Shown here piece after piece: positions 24,679 to 33,256 of a stretch of 39,639 bases of DNA; the stretch's first letter is position 1; each line of letters opens with the position of its first letter. The stretch is taken from positions 1 to 39,639 of the forward strand of contig CAMEPD010000014.1 of assembly GCA_945931475.1 (NCBI GenBank), in the 5' to 3' direction. The stretch comes from an uncultured Muribaculaceae bacterium. Lineage in GTDB: Bacteria; Bacteroidota; Bacteroidia; Bacteroidales; Muribaculaceae. Under the pieces are notes generated by a model. That model was not told the origin of the DNA. It did not search any database and worked only from the letters and a program-made list of their open reading frames with translations. The position numbers were made by a program, and so were the translations under genes.

Positions 24679-26142
24679 ATGCACCGACTGTTCACCGCCA
24701 TATTTTTCCTGTTCTTGCTGACAGCCGGAGCTTCGGCGCAGGAGCATTACAGTGAAGCCATCGCCGCGTTGAAGAGCGGCAATTATCAGCAGTGCTACGA
24801 CCTTTACCATAAACATGTGCTTAAGGAGCTGAAGTCGAAAGGGATGGATCAATCGATACTCGGCAGAGATTCGTATATCCCTTATTTCGAGGCATGTATG
24901 GCGCTCGGGAAGTATGACGAGGCAGTGAAGGCGCTCACAATCAACGAGCACCTGATGAGCCGCAAAACGTGGATTCTCGGCGAATGGTGGAAACTCGACA
25001 AGAACGACCTGATGATGTGGCCTGCTGACCGAACACCCCTGACCAAAAAGCTCCTTGATAAAGTGGTGCTCTTTTACGGGCACGATGCCAACCTCTTGCC
25101 GAAGTCGCCGCTGATACGCAATATCAGTTTCCGCACGGGCAGGAGCGTCGATGATCTCTGCTTGCAAGCAGGACGTTCGCTGTACGACGCAAGTATGGAG
25201 TCTTATAAATACGGAGCCAACGAAAAGGGATACGCTTACTTGCTGAATGCGGCTGATTTAGGCAATCCCGAGGCTTTAAAGCTGGCATCGCAGGTACTGA
25301 ATGGCGGCTGGTTCTCCGTGAACGGCGGCCGCGACACTGTGCACGTGCATCAGGACTACGACCGAGCTTTCCGTTATTACAAAGCGCTCGCCGATCAGGA
25401 CGACCCTTACAGCGCGACGAAGTGCGGTGAATATTACTTTTATGGCAAAATCGGAGGGAAAAAGGATCCCGCTGCCGCTCTTCCCTGGTATCGGAAAGCT
25501 GCCGAAGACGAGAAGGCTCCTTATGTGTTGCGCGACCTCTCATATAAAGGTATGGCCGATTGCTACCACGAAACCGGCGACAGCCTGGCGCAGTTTAATA
25601 CTCTCCGGCAGGCATACGAAAAAGGCTTCTACTATTCGTGCAACGAACTCGGGCAGTTCTATATGTCAGACAGTTTTGGTTCCAAATCGCCTGAAAAGGC
25701 TTTCGAGGTATACTCGAAAGGTATGGAAAGCAAGACCAACGAATACATATCTTTGGCCTGCCGTATGCACTTGGCGCAGATGCTGCTTTTGGGCGAAGGT
25801 TGCCCTAAGAATGAAGACAAGGGCATCGCCGAGCTCAAAGAGCTGTCGAAAATAGATTTTGCCCTCTCCGACATCGCCGATATACTTCTGACCGAGTCAC
25901 TTTACAGCCGCAGCGAATACGCCGATGCGATGAAATATGGACTGAAGGTCTACGAGTCGGAGGCCAAAATACCCGATGTAGCCAAAGGAATGGTGTGCGA
26001 CCGCATCGCCAGGATGTACTTCAACGGCCGCGGTGTGCCGGTCGACAAGGAGGCCGCCAGGATGTGGTGGGAGCGCGCCGAGAAGTTCGGCAACACCAAC
26101 GCTCAGGACGCCATGCTGTGGATTCGCTCTTTAAAATTTTGA
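24679..26142 (+). CDS. Exported Sel1-repeat/TPR protein
   Basis: The 487-residue product begins with a signal peptide (MHRLFTAIFFLFLLTAGASA, cut near QEHY). It then carries several Sel1-type helical repeats: YAYLLNAADLGNPEALKLA, AFRYYKALADQDDPYSATKCGEYYFYG, and a last one ending DKEAARMWWERAEKFGNTNA. Such repeats are protein-protein scaffolds. It probably sits in the periplasm, and its partner is unknown. It starts 10 bases after rseP and ends nine bases before the rlmI-like gene, so it is likely cotranscribed with both. Confidence 0.85.
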   Translation: MHRLFTAIFFLFLLTAGASAQEHYSEAIAALKSGNYQQCYDLYHKHVLKELKSKGMDQSILGRDSYIPYFEACMALGKYDEAVKALTINEHLMSRKTWILGEWWKLDKNDLMMWPADRTPLTKKLLDKVVLFYGHDANLLPKSPLIRNISFRTGRSVDDLCLQAGRSLYDASMESYKYGANEKGYAYLLNAADLGNPEALKLASQVLNGGWFSVNGGRDTVHVHQDYDRAFRYYKALADQDDPYSATKCGEYYFYGKIGGKKDPAAALPWYRKAAEDEKAPYVLRDLSYKGMADCYHETGDSLAQFNTLRQAYEKGFYYSCNELGQFYMSDSFGSKSPEKAFEVYSKGMESKTNEYISLACRMHLAQMLLLGEGCPKNEDKGIAELKELSKIDFALSDIADILLTESLYSRSEYADAMKYGLKVYESEAKIPDVAKGMVCDRIARMYFNGRGVPVDKEAARMWWERAEKFGNTNAQDAMLWIRSLKF

Positions 26143-26151
26143 AAACGTACA

Positions 26152-27333
26152 ATGATAGAACTGAAACTCAAACGCGGCAAAGAGGAGTCGCTCGACCGTT
26201 TTCACCCCTGGGTGTTCTCGGGCGCGCTGGCTCATGAGGTACCCGACGAACTCGCCGAGGGGGATGTGGTGGGCGTAGTGGCTCACGACGGACGTTTCCT
26301 CGGCACAGGCCATTACCAAATAGGCTCGATAGCGGTGCGTATCCTCGACTTTGCCCGTACCGAAATCAATGGCGATTTCTTCCGCCGGCGTCTTCAGGCC
26401 GCCCTGCAGCTGCGTCAGTTGCTCGGCTTGGCACGCGAGGACAACACCGCCTACCGTCTCGTTCATGGCGAGGGCGACTTCCTGCCGGGTCTTGTGGTTG
26501 ACATATACGGCCCCACAGCCGTTGTGCAGGCGCATTCGGTGGGTATGCACTATGCGCGTGAGACTATGGCCCGCGCGCTCGTCGACCTCCCTGGTCTGGG
26601 CGTGCGCAACGTATATTATAAATCGGAGACCACACTGCCATACAAGGCCCGGCTCGACCAGCACAACGACTACCTGATTGGTTCAGCCGAGACCGCCGTG
26701 GCCGTGGAGAATGGCCTGCGTTTCAACATCGACTGGCTGCGCGGCCAGAAAACCGGATTCTTCGTAGACCAACGCGACAACCGCGCGCTGCTTCAGCGCT
26801 ACGCCCGCGGCCGACGTGTGCTGAATATGTTCTGCTATACGGGCGGCTTTTCGGTCTACGCCATGCGCGGCGACGCTCAGCTGGTTCACTCGGTCGACTC
26901 CTCCGAAAAGGCCGTGATGCTTACCGATGCCAACGTCGCCCTGAACTTCCCCGGCGATGAGCGTCATAAATCGTTCGCCGAGGACGCCTTCAAGTACCTC
27001 GACAACATGGAGAAGGGTGCATACGACCTGATCGTGCTCGACCCGCCGGCATTCGCCAAGCACCGCAGCGCCCTGCGCAACGCCCTGCGCGGCTACCAGC
27101 GCCTAAACGCCAAGGCATTCGAGAAAATCGCACCCGGTGGTGTGCTCTTCACCTTTTCGTGTTCGCAGGCCGTCACACGCGAGCAGTTCCGCCTGGCAGT
27201 GTTCTCGGCAGCCGCCCAGAGCCGCCGCAAGGTGCGCATCCTGCATCAGCTCACTCAGCCGGCCGACCATCCTGTCAACATCTTCCACCCCGAAGGGGAG
27301 TACCTCAAGGGGTTGGTGCTGTACGTGGAATGA
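26152..27333 (+). CDS. rlmI: 23S rRNA m5C methyltransferase, RlmI/RlmCD family
   Basis: The family transfers methyl from SAM to C5 of a 23S rRNA cytosine (C1962 in E. coli). The 393-residue protein has an N-terminal PUA domain (residues 1-75). A central RlmI-like domain follows, then the family motif KTGFFVDQRDNR. The SAM-binding NMFCYTGGFSVYAMRGDA and the catalytic LDPPAF come next, with FTFSCSQAV holding the second cysteine. Length is typical. Its TGA stop abuts a short inverted repeat related to the dispersed element. The exact target cytosine is inferred. Confidence 0.9.
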   Translation: MIELKLKRGKEESLDRFHPWVFSGALAHEVPDELAEGDVVGVVAHDGRFLGTGHYQIGSIAVRILDFARTEINGDFFRRRLQAALQLRQLLGLAREDNTAYRLVHGEGDFLPGLVVDIYGPTAVVQAHSVGMHYARETMARALVDLPGLGVRNVYYKSETTLPYKARLDQHNDYLIGSAETAVAVENGLRFNIDWLRGQKTGFFVDQRDNRALLQRYARGRRVLNMFCYTGGFSVYAMRGDAQLVHSVDSSEKAVMLTDANVALNFPGDERHKSFAEDAFKYLDNMEKGAYDLIVLDPPAFAKHRSALRNALRGYQRLNAKAFEKIAPGGVLFTFSCSQAVTREQFRLAVFSAAAQSRRKVRILHQLTQPADHPVNIFHPEGEYLKGLVLYVE

Positions 27334-27365
27334 GAGGCTGTTAACATTTATTTAAAAAAAGCCTC
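27334..27365. repeat. Collapsed copy of the dispersed element (32 bp palindrome-like)
   Basis: It starts GAGGCTGTT and ends AAAAAAAGCCTC, with AACATTTATTT between. This looks like the two ends of the 234-bp element joined after loss of the middle. GAGGCT/AGCCTC can pair, so it might act as a weak terminator between the rlmI-like gene and the M49 peptidase gene. Confidence 0.55.
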
Positions 27366-27389
27366 TAAGCAAATCTAAATTACAATATA

Positions 27390-29411
27390 ATGAAAATCAG
27401 AAGAATTACTGCCGCAGCATTGGCTGTGGTGATAGCGACGACTTCAGCAATGGCTAACTATAACGACCCTAAAAACCCGTCGGGTGCGGTGGTAGACCGC
27501 TTTGCCGATATCGAGGTTATGCGTTACGCTGTACCCGGTTTCGACGAACTGACCCCCGATCAGAAGAAACTCATATATTATCTCAGCGAGGCAGCTCTCG
27601 CCGGACGCGATATCCTGTGGGATCAGAACGGTAAGTATAACCTGCAGCTTCGACGCCTGCTCGAGGATGTGTACAGCAAATACACCGGCGACCGCAACTC
27701 GGCCGACTTCAAGGCTTTCGAGAAATATCTCAAACAGGTAGAATTCGGCAACGGTGCTCACCACCATTATTCTACCGATAAATTCGCTCCTGAATTCTCG
27801 CAGCTCTGGCTGGAGAACACAATGGCAGCCGAAGGGCTGAAAATTGCCGATTACGGCAACGCCGTCGACCTCACGCGCCTGATGTTCGACCCCACATTCA
27901 TGCCCAAGCGCGTCAACCAGGCCGCCGGTCAGGACCTTATCGCCACCTCGGCCAACAACCTCTACGAGGGTGTGACTCAGCAGGAGGTCGAGAATTATTA
28001 CAACGCGATGAAGGATTCAACCGACACCACCCCGGTGTCGTATGGCCTGAATACCCGGGTAATCAAGGGCCCCGACGGCAAAGTCACCGAACAGGTCTAC
28101 CGTCTGGGCGGCCTCTATTCGCCGGCAATCGCGCGCATCATCGACAATCTCGAGAAGGCTATGCCCTACGCCGAATCGCAGCAGCAGCGCGACGTTATCG
28201 CCAAACTGATAAGCTACTATAAGAGCGGTGACCTCAAGGAGTTTGACGAATACTCCATACTATGGGTCGACGACACCGCCTCGAAGGTCGACTTCGTCAA
28301 CGGCTTCATCGAGAGCTATGGCGACCCCCTTGGTATGACCGGCGCCTGGGAGTCAATCGTGAACTTCCGCAACGACAAGGCTTCAAAGCGCACTCAGACC
28401 ATTTCGGAGAACGCACAGTGGTTTGAGAACAATTCGCCCGTCGATCCGCGCTTCCGCAAACCGCACGTCAAAGGCGTAACGGCCAAGGTTATCAATGCAG
28501 CAGTGCTTGCCGGCGACGCTTACCCCTCGTCGCCCATCGGCATCAACCTGCCCAACGCCAACTGGATTCGCGCCGCTCACGGTTCGAAATCAGTGACTAT
28601 TGAAAACCTTACCCAGGCCTACGACGACGCAGCACACGGCAACGGTTTCAATGAGGAGTTCGTAATTGACCAGCCTACACGCGACCTGCTCGACAAGTAC
28701 CTGTTCATCACCGACAACCTCCACACCGACCTCCACGAGTGTCTCGGTCACGCCTCAGGCCAGCTTCTGCCGGGCGTTGACCCCGACGCGCTGAAGGCTC
28801 ACGGGTCGACCCTCGAGGAGACACGTGCCGACCTCTTCGCGCTCTACTATTTAGCTGATCCCAAACTGCTCGAACTCGGCCTGCTCGACAACCCCGATGC
28901 CTATAAGGCAGAGTATTACAAGTATATGCTCAATGGTCTGATGACCCAGCTGATGCGCATCGAACCCGGCAAGGATGTCGAGGAAGCCCACATGCGCAAC
29001 CGCAAACTCATCGCCGAGTGGGTGCTCGAAAAGGGCGCTCCCGACAAAGTTGTCGAACTGGTCAGGAAGGATGGTAAGACCTACGTACAAATCAATGATT
29101 ATCAGAAACTTCGCGAACTGTTCGGCCAACTGCTCGGCGAGATTCAGCGCATCAAGTCGGAGGGCGATTACGCTGCCGGTGAAGCACTCGTCGAAACCTA
29201 CGGAGTGAAGGTTGACCCCGCGCTCCACAAGGAGGTGCTCGACCGCTACGCCAAGCTCGACATCGCACCGTACAAGGGTTTTGTGAACCCCGTATACACT
29301 CCGGTGAAGGATGCCTCGGGCAATATCACCGATGTCACCATCTCGTTTGAAGAGGGTTACCTGCCTCAGATGCTCCGCTACTCAAAAGAGTATTCCACCC
29401 TCTCGAAATAA
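27390..29411 (+). CDS. Exported dipeptidyl-peptidase III family (M49) metallopeptidase
   Basis: M49 zinc peptidases release dipeptides from oligopeptide N termini. HECLGH at residues 449-454 is the family's HExxGH zinc motif, and EETRADLFALYYL (Glu about 476-477) supplies the third ligand. A signal peptide is visible at residues 1-22 (MKIRRITAAALAVVIATTSAMA), so unlike cytosolic eukaryotic DPP III it should act in the periplasm. The 673-residue length matches Bacteroidales homologues. It probably takes part in peptide use. A terminator follows at 29428. Confidence 0.92.
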   Translation: MKIRRITAAALAVVIATTSAMANYNDPKNPSGAVVDRFADIEVMRYAVPGFDELTPDQKKLIYYLSEAALAGRDILWDQNGKYNLQLRRLLEDVYSKYTGDRNSADFKAFEKYLKQVEFGNGAHHHYSTDKFAPEFSQLWLENTMAAEGLKIADYGNAVDLTRLMFDPTFMPKRVNQAAGQDLIATSANNLYEGVTQQEVENYYNAMKDSTDTTPVSYGLNTRVIKGPDGKVTEQVYRLGGLYSPAIARIIDNLEKAMPYAESQQQRDVIAKLISYYKSGDLKEFDEYSILWVDDTASKVDFVNGFIESYGDPLGMTGAWESIVNFRNDKASKRTQTISENAQWFENNSPVDPRFRKPHVKGVTAKVINAAVLAGDAYPSSPIGINLPNANWIRAAHGSKSVTIENLTQAYDDAAHGNGFNEEFVIDQPTRDLLDKYLFITDNLHTDLHECLGHASGQLLPGVDPDALKAHGSTLEETRADLFALYYLADPKLLELGLLDNPDAYKAEYYKYMLNGLMTQLMRIEPGKDVEEAHMRNRKLIAEWVLEKGAPDKVVELVRKDGKTYVQINDYQKLRELFGQLLGEIQRIKSEGDYAAGEALVETYGVKVDPALHKEVLDRYAKLDIAPYKGFVNPVYTPVKDASGNITDVTISFEEGYLPQMLRYSKEYSTLSK

Positions 29412-29427
29412 TAAACTTTCCATAGAA

Positions 29428-29470
29428 AATCCGGGCGGCATACCATAACTGATGGCTTGCCGCCCGGATT
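29428..29470. terminator. Bidirectional terminator between the M49 peptidase gene and smpB
   Basis: AATCCGGGCGGCA (29428-29440) pairs perfectly with TGCCGCCCGGATT (29458-29470), with an inner CCAT/ATGG. The flanks are A-rich on one side and T-containing on the other, so it can act for both convergent genes. Confidence 0.8.
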
Positions 29471-29527
29471 ATGTATTGTTGTCTGACGAGTTCGCCGGGA
29501 TGAGTCTCGGCGCGTCTCGGGGGATGA

Positions 29528-29980
29528 CTATTTCTGCATTACGCGGGCCAGAGTACGCTTGTCCTCGCGCTCCTTGATGCTTTGGCGCTTGTCGTACTCC
29601 TTCTTACCGCGGCCCACACCTATGACGAGTTTGGCGTAGCCGCGGTCGGAGATAAACAGACGCAGCGGCACGATGGTGAAACCGGCCTCGGCCCCGTTGC
29701 GCTGCAGCTTGAGAATCTCCTTCTTGTTGAGCAACAGTTTGCGGTCGCGGCGCTCGGTGTGATTGTTGTATGTGCCGTAGAAATACTCGGCGATATACAT
29801 ATTCTTGACCCAGACCTCGCCGTTGACCACGTAGCAGAACGTGTCGGCAAGCGAGGCTTTCCCCTGGCGTATCGACTTGATTTCGGTGCCGGTAAGCACT
29901 ATGCCGGCGGTGTATGTATCGCCGATAGCGTAATCGAAGGTCGCACGGCGGTTCTTTATATTGACTTCTTTGAATTTCAT
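29528..29980 (-). CDS. smpB: SsrA-binding protein SmpB
   Basis: SmpB carries tmRNA to stalled ribosomes in trans-translation. The 150 residues include [37 protein letters not shown], and the basic tail [24 protein letters not shown], all typical. It lies 19 bases downstream of a Yip1-like gene on the same strand. The gap between them resembles a degenerate end of the dispersed repeat (TTTAACAGGCTCT). Confidence 0.96.
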   Translation of the reverse strand: MKFKEVNIKNRRATFDYAIGDTYTAGIVLTGTEIKSIRQGKASLADTFCYVVNGEVWVKNMYIAEYFYGTYNNHTERRDRKLLLNKKEILKLQRNGAEAGFTIVPLRLFISDRGYAKLVIGVGRGKKEYDKRQSIKEREDKRTLARVMQK

Positions 29981-29999
29981 GTTTAACAGGCTCTGAGAG

Positions 30000-30569
30000 C
30001 TAAATCAATGCTCCGAATAGGAATCCCAGCAGGTAGAACGAGCCGAGAACCGATGCGGCAGCCACTATCATGTAAAGCCCCTCCTGGCGCCGGTCGATGC
30101 AGAGGAAGCGCGAGGCTTTCCAGAGTATCAGACCTACATAGAAGGGGAGAAAATCTATAATCGCGAGATTCACTTTCACCACATTGCGCACCATCACCAC
30201 TAAAGCGATAAACGCTACCGACATCATCACCACGAGGGCCAACTGGCGCTGGTCGTGCGAGCAGCTGAGACGGTCGTCGATAAGCCGCGGCATGAACGAG
30301 CTGATGGCGTAGATTGAGATATGGTAGGTGAGGAACATCACCACGAAACTGATTATCGCCGTGGCCAGACACCACAGCGCGTCGTATGGCTCGCCGAATA
30401 ACAACCGCACGAACGCCGAGGCCGAACAGATGGCTATAAGGGGAAGGAAGGCCCGCACGTACAGGCGACGCACATCGACAAGACGCGCGTCGAGAGCGGC
30501 GCCCACATCCTCCCAGCCGCTGGTCGGGCTGAGGATTATCTGAAACAGGTATTTAAGAAAACTTCCCAA
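30000..30569 (-). CDS. Yip1-like multi-pass membrane protein
   Basis: The 189-residue protein begins with an amphipathic segment containing SPTSGWEDV. This resembles the 'P..fW' start of bacterial Yip1-domain (DUF1282-like) proteins. About five hydrophobic helices follow: roughly 38-58, 66-90, 108-126, 133-150 and 163-187. No catalytic motif is visible and function is unknown. It is upstream of smpB and probably cotranscribed. A 234-bp element lies directly upstream, separating the gene from a minus-strand promoter-like site at 30829. Confidence 0.75.
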   Translation of the reverse strand: MGSFLKYLFQIILSPTSGWEDVGAALDARLVDVRRLYVRAFLPLIAICSASAFVRLLFGEPYDALWCLATAIISFVVMFLTYHISIYAISSFMPRLIDDRLSCSHDQRQLALVVMMSVAFIALVVMVRNVVKVNLAIIDFLPFYVGLILWKASRFLCIDRRQEGLYMIVAAASVLGSFYLLGFLFGALI

Positions 30570-30586
30570 GGCTGCTATTGCTTTAA

Positions 30587-30820
30587 GAGGCTGTTTAAAA
30601 ATAAATGTTAAACGTTTCGCGAGGCGTCGCTATTGTTTTCAACCTCATTGTTTATTATGAAACTGCTTAAAGGCTTTAAAATTACCGTCGCCTTGGCCGC
30701 TTTTTGGCTAAATCCCGTTAAATCAACGGTCACATAGCCCGCTATGCTCCCTTTTGATTTAATGTGATTTATCTCAAAAACCGACCACCGGAACGTTAAC
30801 ATTTATTTTTAAACAGCCTC
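30587..30820. mobile_element. MITE-like 234-bp element with terminal inverted repeats
   Basis: The left end GAGGCTGTTTAAAAATAAAT (from 30587) is identical to the reverse complement of the right end (to 30820). The match continues through GTTAACGTT with one extra A on the left. Flanks read TAA on the left and TTA on the right. The interior has no transposase but contains a CATAGC/GCTATG hairpin and one 64-codon ORF. A second copy begins at 39586, and partial ends occur at 4049, 27334, 15419 and 9393. The GC content is lower than that of neighbouring genes. Confidence 0.8.
30608..30802 (-). CDS. 64-residue ORF spanning the MITE-like element
   Basis: The ORF starts at an ATG in one terminal inverted repeat and stops at a TAA in the other. 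The product (MLTFRWSVFEINHIKSK... to ...DASRNV) has no membrane segment or motif I recognise. The second element copy, at 39604, starts the same frame with MLTFRWPVFEIN before the window ends. This could be a real small protein carried by the element or just an open frame preserved by chance; evidence for translation is absent. Confidence 0.3.
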   Translation of the reverse strand: MLTFRWSVFEINHIKSKGSIAGYVTVDLTGFSQKAAKATVILKPLSSFIINNEVENNSDASRNV

Positions 30821-30828
30821 TTAGCTTG

Positions 30829-30836
30829 CAAATTTA
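30829..30836 (-). promoter_or_regulatory. Minus-strand -7 element upstream of the MITE and Yip1-like gene
   Basis: On the minus strand this reads TAAATTTG, matching TAnnTTTG. No clear TTTG lies 20 bases upstream. Transcription would start near 30822, at the edge of the MITE-like element, and would pass through it into the Yip1-like gene and smpB. Without the element the leader would be about 20 bases long. Confidence 0.45.
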
Positions 30837-30905
30837 CGGATTTTCCTAAAATATGCGATAAACACGGCGAAAGTTTTCATAAAAAATCGAAACCGGGGCC
30901 CGATT

Positions 30906-30937
30906 TTTGCGTGTATGAGGGAAAATAGTTATATTTG
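30906..30937 (+). promoter_or_regulatory. Promoter for the relA-lipoprotein-dnaG series
   Basis: TTTG (30906-30909), 20-base spacer, TATATTTG (30930-30937): a perfect match. An ATG at 30915 that would lengthen the relA reading frame lies within this promoter, upstream of the expected transcript start, and is rejected. The remaining stretch between 30838 and 30998 holds no other recognisable feature. Confidence 0.83.
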
Positions 30938-30998
30938 CGTTTTGATGCCCATTCCGGCTGATGCCGGGTATATTTACGGTTTATTTCGGTACAATGTA

Positions 30999-33251
30999 AT
31001 GGATGATAAGAAAGATACTACACTCCGGCCCGACGAAGCGAACCTGCTGACGCGCGACGAGCTCAGGGCACTTCCGGCCGCTTACCGCGCGCTGCTTCGT
31101 GCCACCCGCGAAATAGCCGTGGAAGATGATGAAGTGCGCCGCCTGCGCAGACTGATTGCCGGGAGTGCCGTCCGCGGCGACTTTCCCCGCGATAAATTCG
31201 GCCTGAGCCGACTGACTCTGGCGCTCGATACAGCCACCGCACTCTGCGAGCGGGTAAGCCCCGACCGCAATATGGTGCTGGCCGTGCTGCTTAACAATCT
31301 CTGCAGACAGGAGGTGCTCACTGTCGAACAGGTGAGAGCCCGGTGGGGTGACGATGTGGCCCGTATGGTCAGCGGTCTGCTCAAGGTAGGCACGCTCTAC
31401 AGCCGCGGCGCTTCGGTGCAGTCGGAGAACTTCCGCCGGCTGCTGATGGCCTTCGCCGACGATATCCGCGTGATTATCATAATGATAGTGAACCGACTGG
31501 TGCTTATGAAACGCATCAATCACCACCCGTCGGAGCGCCTGGTGCGCGAGGTGGCTTATGAGGCCAACTATCTGTATGCCTCGCTGGCTCACCGGCTCGG
31601 CCTCTACGCCATCAAGTCGGAGCTCGAGGATATGTCGCTGAAGTACACCGACCGCGAGACCTACACACAGATAGCCCACGGCCTGAACGAGCGTAAAACC
31701 GAACGCGATGCCTACATCGCGGCGTTCATCAATCCCGTAAAGGAGAAACTCGAGGCTGCCGGCCTCACTTTCGATATAAAAGGACGAACCAAATCGATTT
31801 TCTCGATATGGAACAAGTTGCGCAAACAGCGCACCGACCTCGACCATATCTACGACCTCTTCGCCATACGTATCATCATCGACACTCCGCCCGAAAAGGA
31901 GAAGAGCGACTGCTGGCTGGCGTATTCGATTATCACCGATATGTACAGGCCGAATCCGTCGCGCATGAAGGACTGGATATCAATCCCCAAGAGCAACGGA
32001 TACGAGTCGCTCCACATCACCGTGGCCGGCCCCGGCGGCAAATGGGTGGAGGTGCAGATCCGCACACGCCGTATGGACCTTGTGGCCGAGAAGGGCCTGG
32101 CAGCCCACTGGCGCTACAAGGGTATCAAGAGCGAAGGTGCCCTCGATTCGTGGATGAACAACATCCGCGAGATACTCGAGACAGCCGAGAACGACCCTAT
32201 GGAGTTGGTGCGCGACTTCCGTATGGATGTCTACGACAAGGAGGTGTTCGTGTTCACTCCCAAGGGTGACCTTTTCCGCCTGCCGGCCGGCGCGTCGCTT
32301 CTCGACTTCGCTTTCAACATCCACTCGCGTCTGGGGTGTCAATGCACCGGCGGACGCGTCAACGGCAAGAACGAAAAGCTCGGCTATAAACTCCGTTCGG
32401 GCGACACTGTGGAGATACAGACCTCGTCGAGCCAGGCGCCGAAACAGGACTGGCTCAACCTGGTGGTAACTACCAAGGCCCGCAACAAGATACGCCAGAC
32501 CCTCAAGGAGCGCGAGAACCGCGCCGCCCTCTCGGGCAAGGAGATGCTTGAGCGCCGTTTCAAGAACCGTAAAATCAATATCGACGAGGCCGACCTGAGC
32601 CGTCTGGTCAAGAAACTCGGATACAAGACCTTCACCGACTTCTACAGCGCCATCGCCGACGAACGGCTCGATGTGGCAACAGTGGTCGAGGCCTACCTCA
32701 TGGTCGAGAATCCCGGAGCAGAGGGTACCGATACGCGCCATTCGGCAGAGGAGTTTCGCCTGCAGCCGCAGCCCGACACCCCCGAGACCTCCGGCAATGC
32801 GAGCGATGTGCTCGTTATCGGCAATGATGTGAAGGGGCTCAACTACAAGTTCGCCAAGTGCTGCAATCCGATTTACGGTGACGATGTTTTCGGCTTCATT
32901 TCGTCGGAAGGGGTGGTGAAAATCCACCGCACCGACTGTCCCAATGCCACCGACATAAACCGTCGCTACCCTTACCGCGTGATTCCCGTGCGCTGGTCGG
33001 GCAAAATCGGCGAGCAGTTCGCCGCCACGCTCCGGGTTGTGGGCATCGATGACATCGGTATCGTGACTAATATCACCTCCATTATAAATAAGGAGAAGGC
33101 AGCATCGCTGCGCACTATCGCCATCGACTCGCACGACGGTCTCTTTCAGGGGCACCTCACCGTCGGTGTCAGCGACAACACAACCCTCCAGGGTCTGATT
33201 AAGAAAATCGCCACTGTCAAGGGTGTCAAAGGTATAAACCGCGTAAGATAA
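30999..33251 (+). CDS. relA: RelA/SpoT-family (p)ppGpp synthetase with degenerate hydrolase domain
   Basis: The 750-residue protein makes (p)ppGpp in the stringent response. Where bifunctional enzymes have the HD and ED metal motifs, this one reads VLLNNLC and MIVNRLVLMK, so hydrolase activity is probably lost. The synthetase domain is intact: KSIFSIWNKLRKQ, YDLFAIRIII, PKSNGYESLHITV and EVQIRTRRMD. The RMKD loop (322-325) is the RXKD type usually found in bifunctional enzymes rather than the EXDD of RelA. TGS (about 398-460) and C-terminal ACT domains follow. The start is ATG 30999, since the ATG at 30915 is in the promoter. Confidence 0.92.
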   Translation: MDDKKDTTLRPDEANLLTRDELRALPAAYRALLRATREIAVEDDEVRRLRRLIAGSAVRGDFPRDKFGLSRLTLALDTATALCERVSPDRNMVLAVLLNNLCRQEVLTVEQVRARWGDDVARMVSGLLKVGTLYSRGASVQSENFRRLLMAFADDIRVIIIMIVNRLVLMKRINHHPSERLVREVAYEANYLYASLAHRLGLYAIKSELEDMSLKYTDRETYTQIAHGLNERKTERDAYIAAFINPVKEKLEAAGLTFDIKGRTKSIFSIWNKLRKQRTDLDHIYDLFAIRIIIDTPPEKEKSDCWLAYSIITDMYRPNPSRMKDWISIPKSNGYESLHITVAGPGGKWVEVQIRTRRMDLVAEKGLAAHWRYKGIKSEGALDSWMNNIREILETAENDPMELVRDFRMDVYDKEVFVFTPKGDLFRLPAGASLLDFAFNIHSRLGCQCTGGRVNGKNEKLGYKLRSGDTVEIQTSSSQAPKQDWLNLVVTTKARNKIRQTLKERENRAALSGKEMLERRFKNRKINIDEADLSRLVKKLGYKTFTDFYSAIADERLDVATVVEAYLMVENPGAEGTDTRHSAEEFRLQPQPDTPETSGNASDVLVIGNDVKGLNYKFAKCCNPIYGDDVFGFISSEGVVKIHRTDCPNATDINRRYPYRVIPVRWSGKIGEQFAATLRVVGIDDIGIVTNITSIINKEKAASLRTIAIDSHDGLFQGHLTVGVSDNTTLQGLIKKIATVKGVKGINRVR

Positions 33252-33256
33252 AAGAT

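Noticed and set aside
30915-30998. 28-residue N-terminal extension of the RelA/SpoT protein
   Set aside because: Its ATG lies between the -33 and -7 elements of a perfect promoter and upstream of the expected transcript start.
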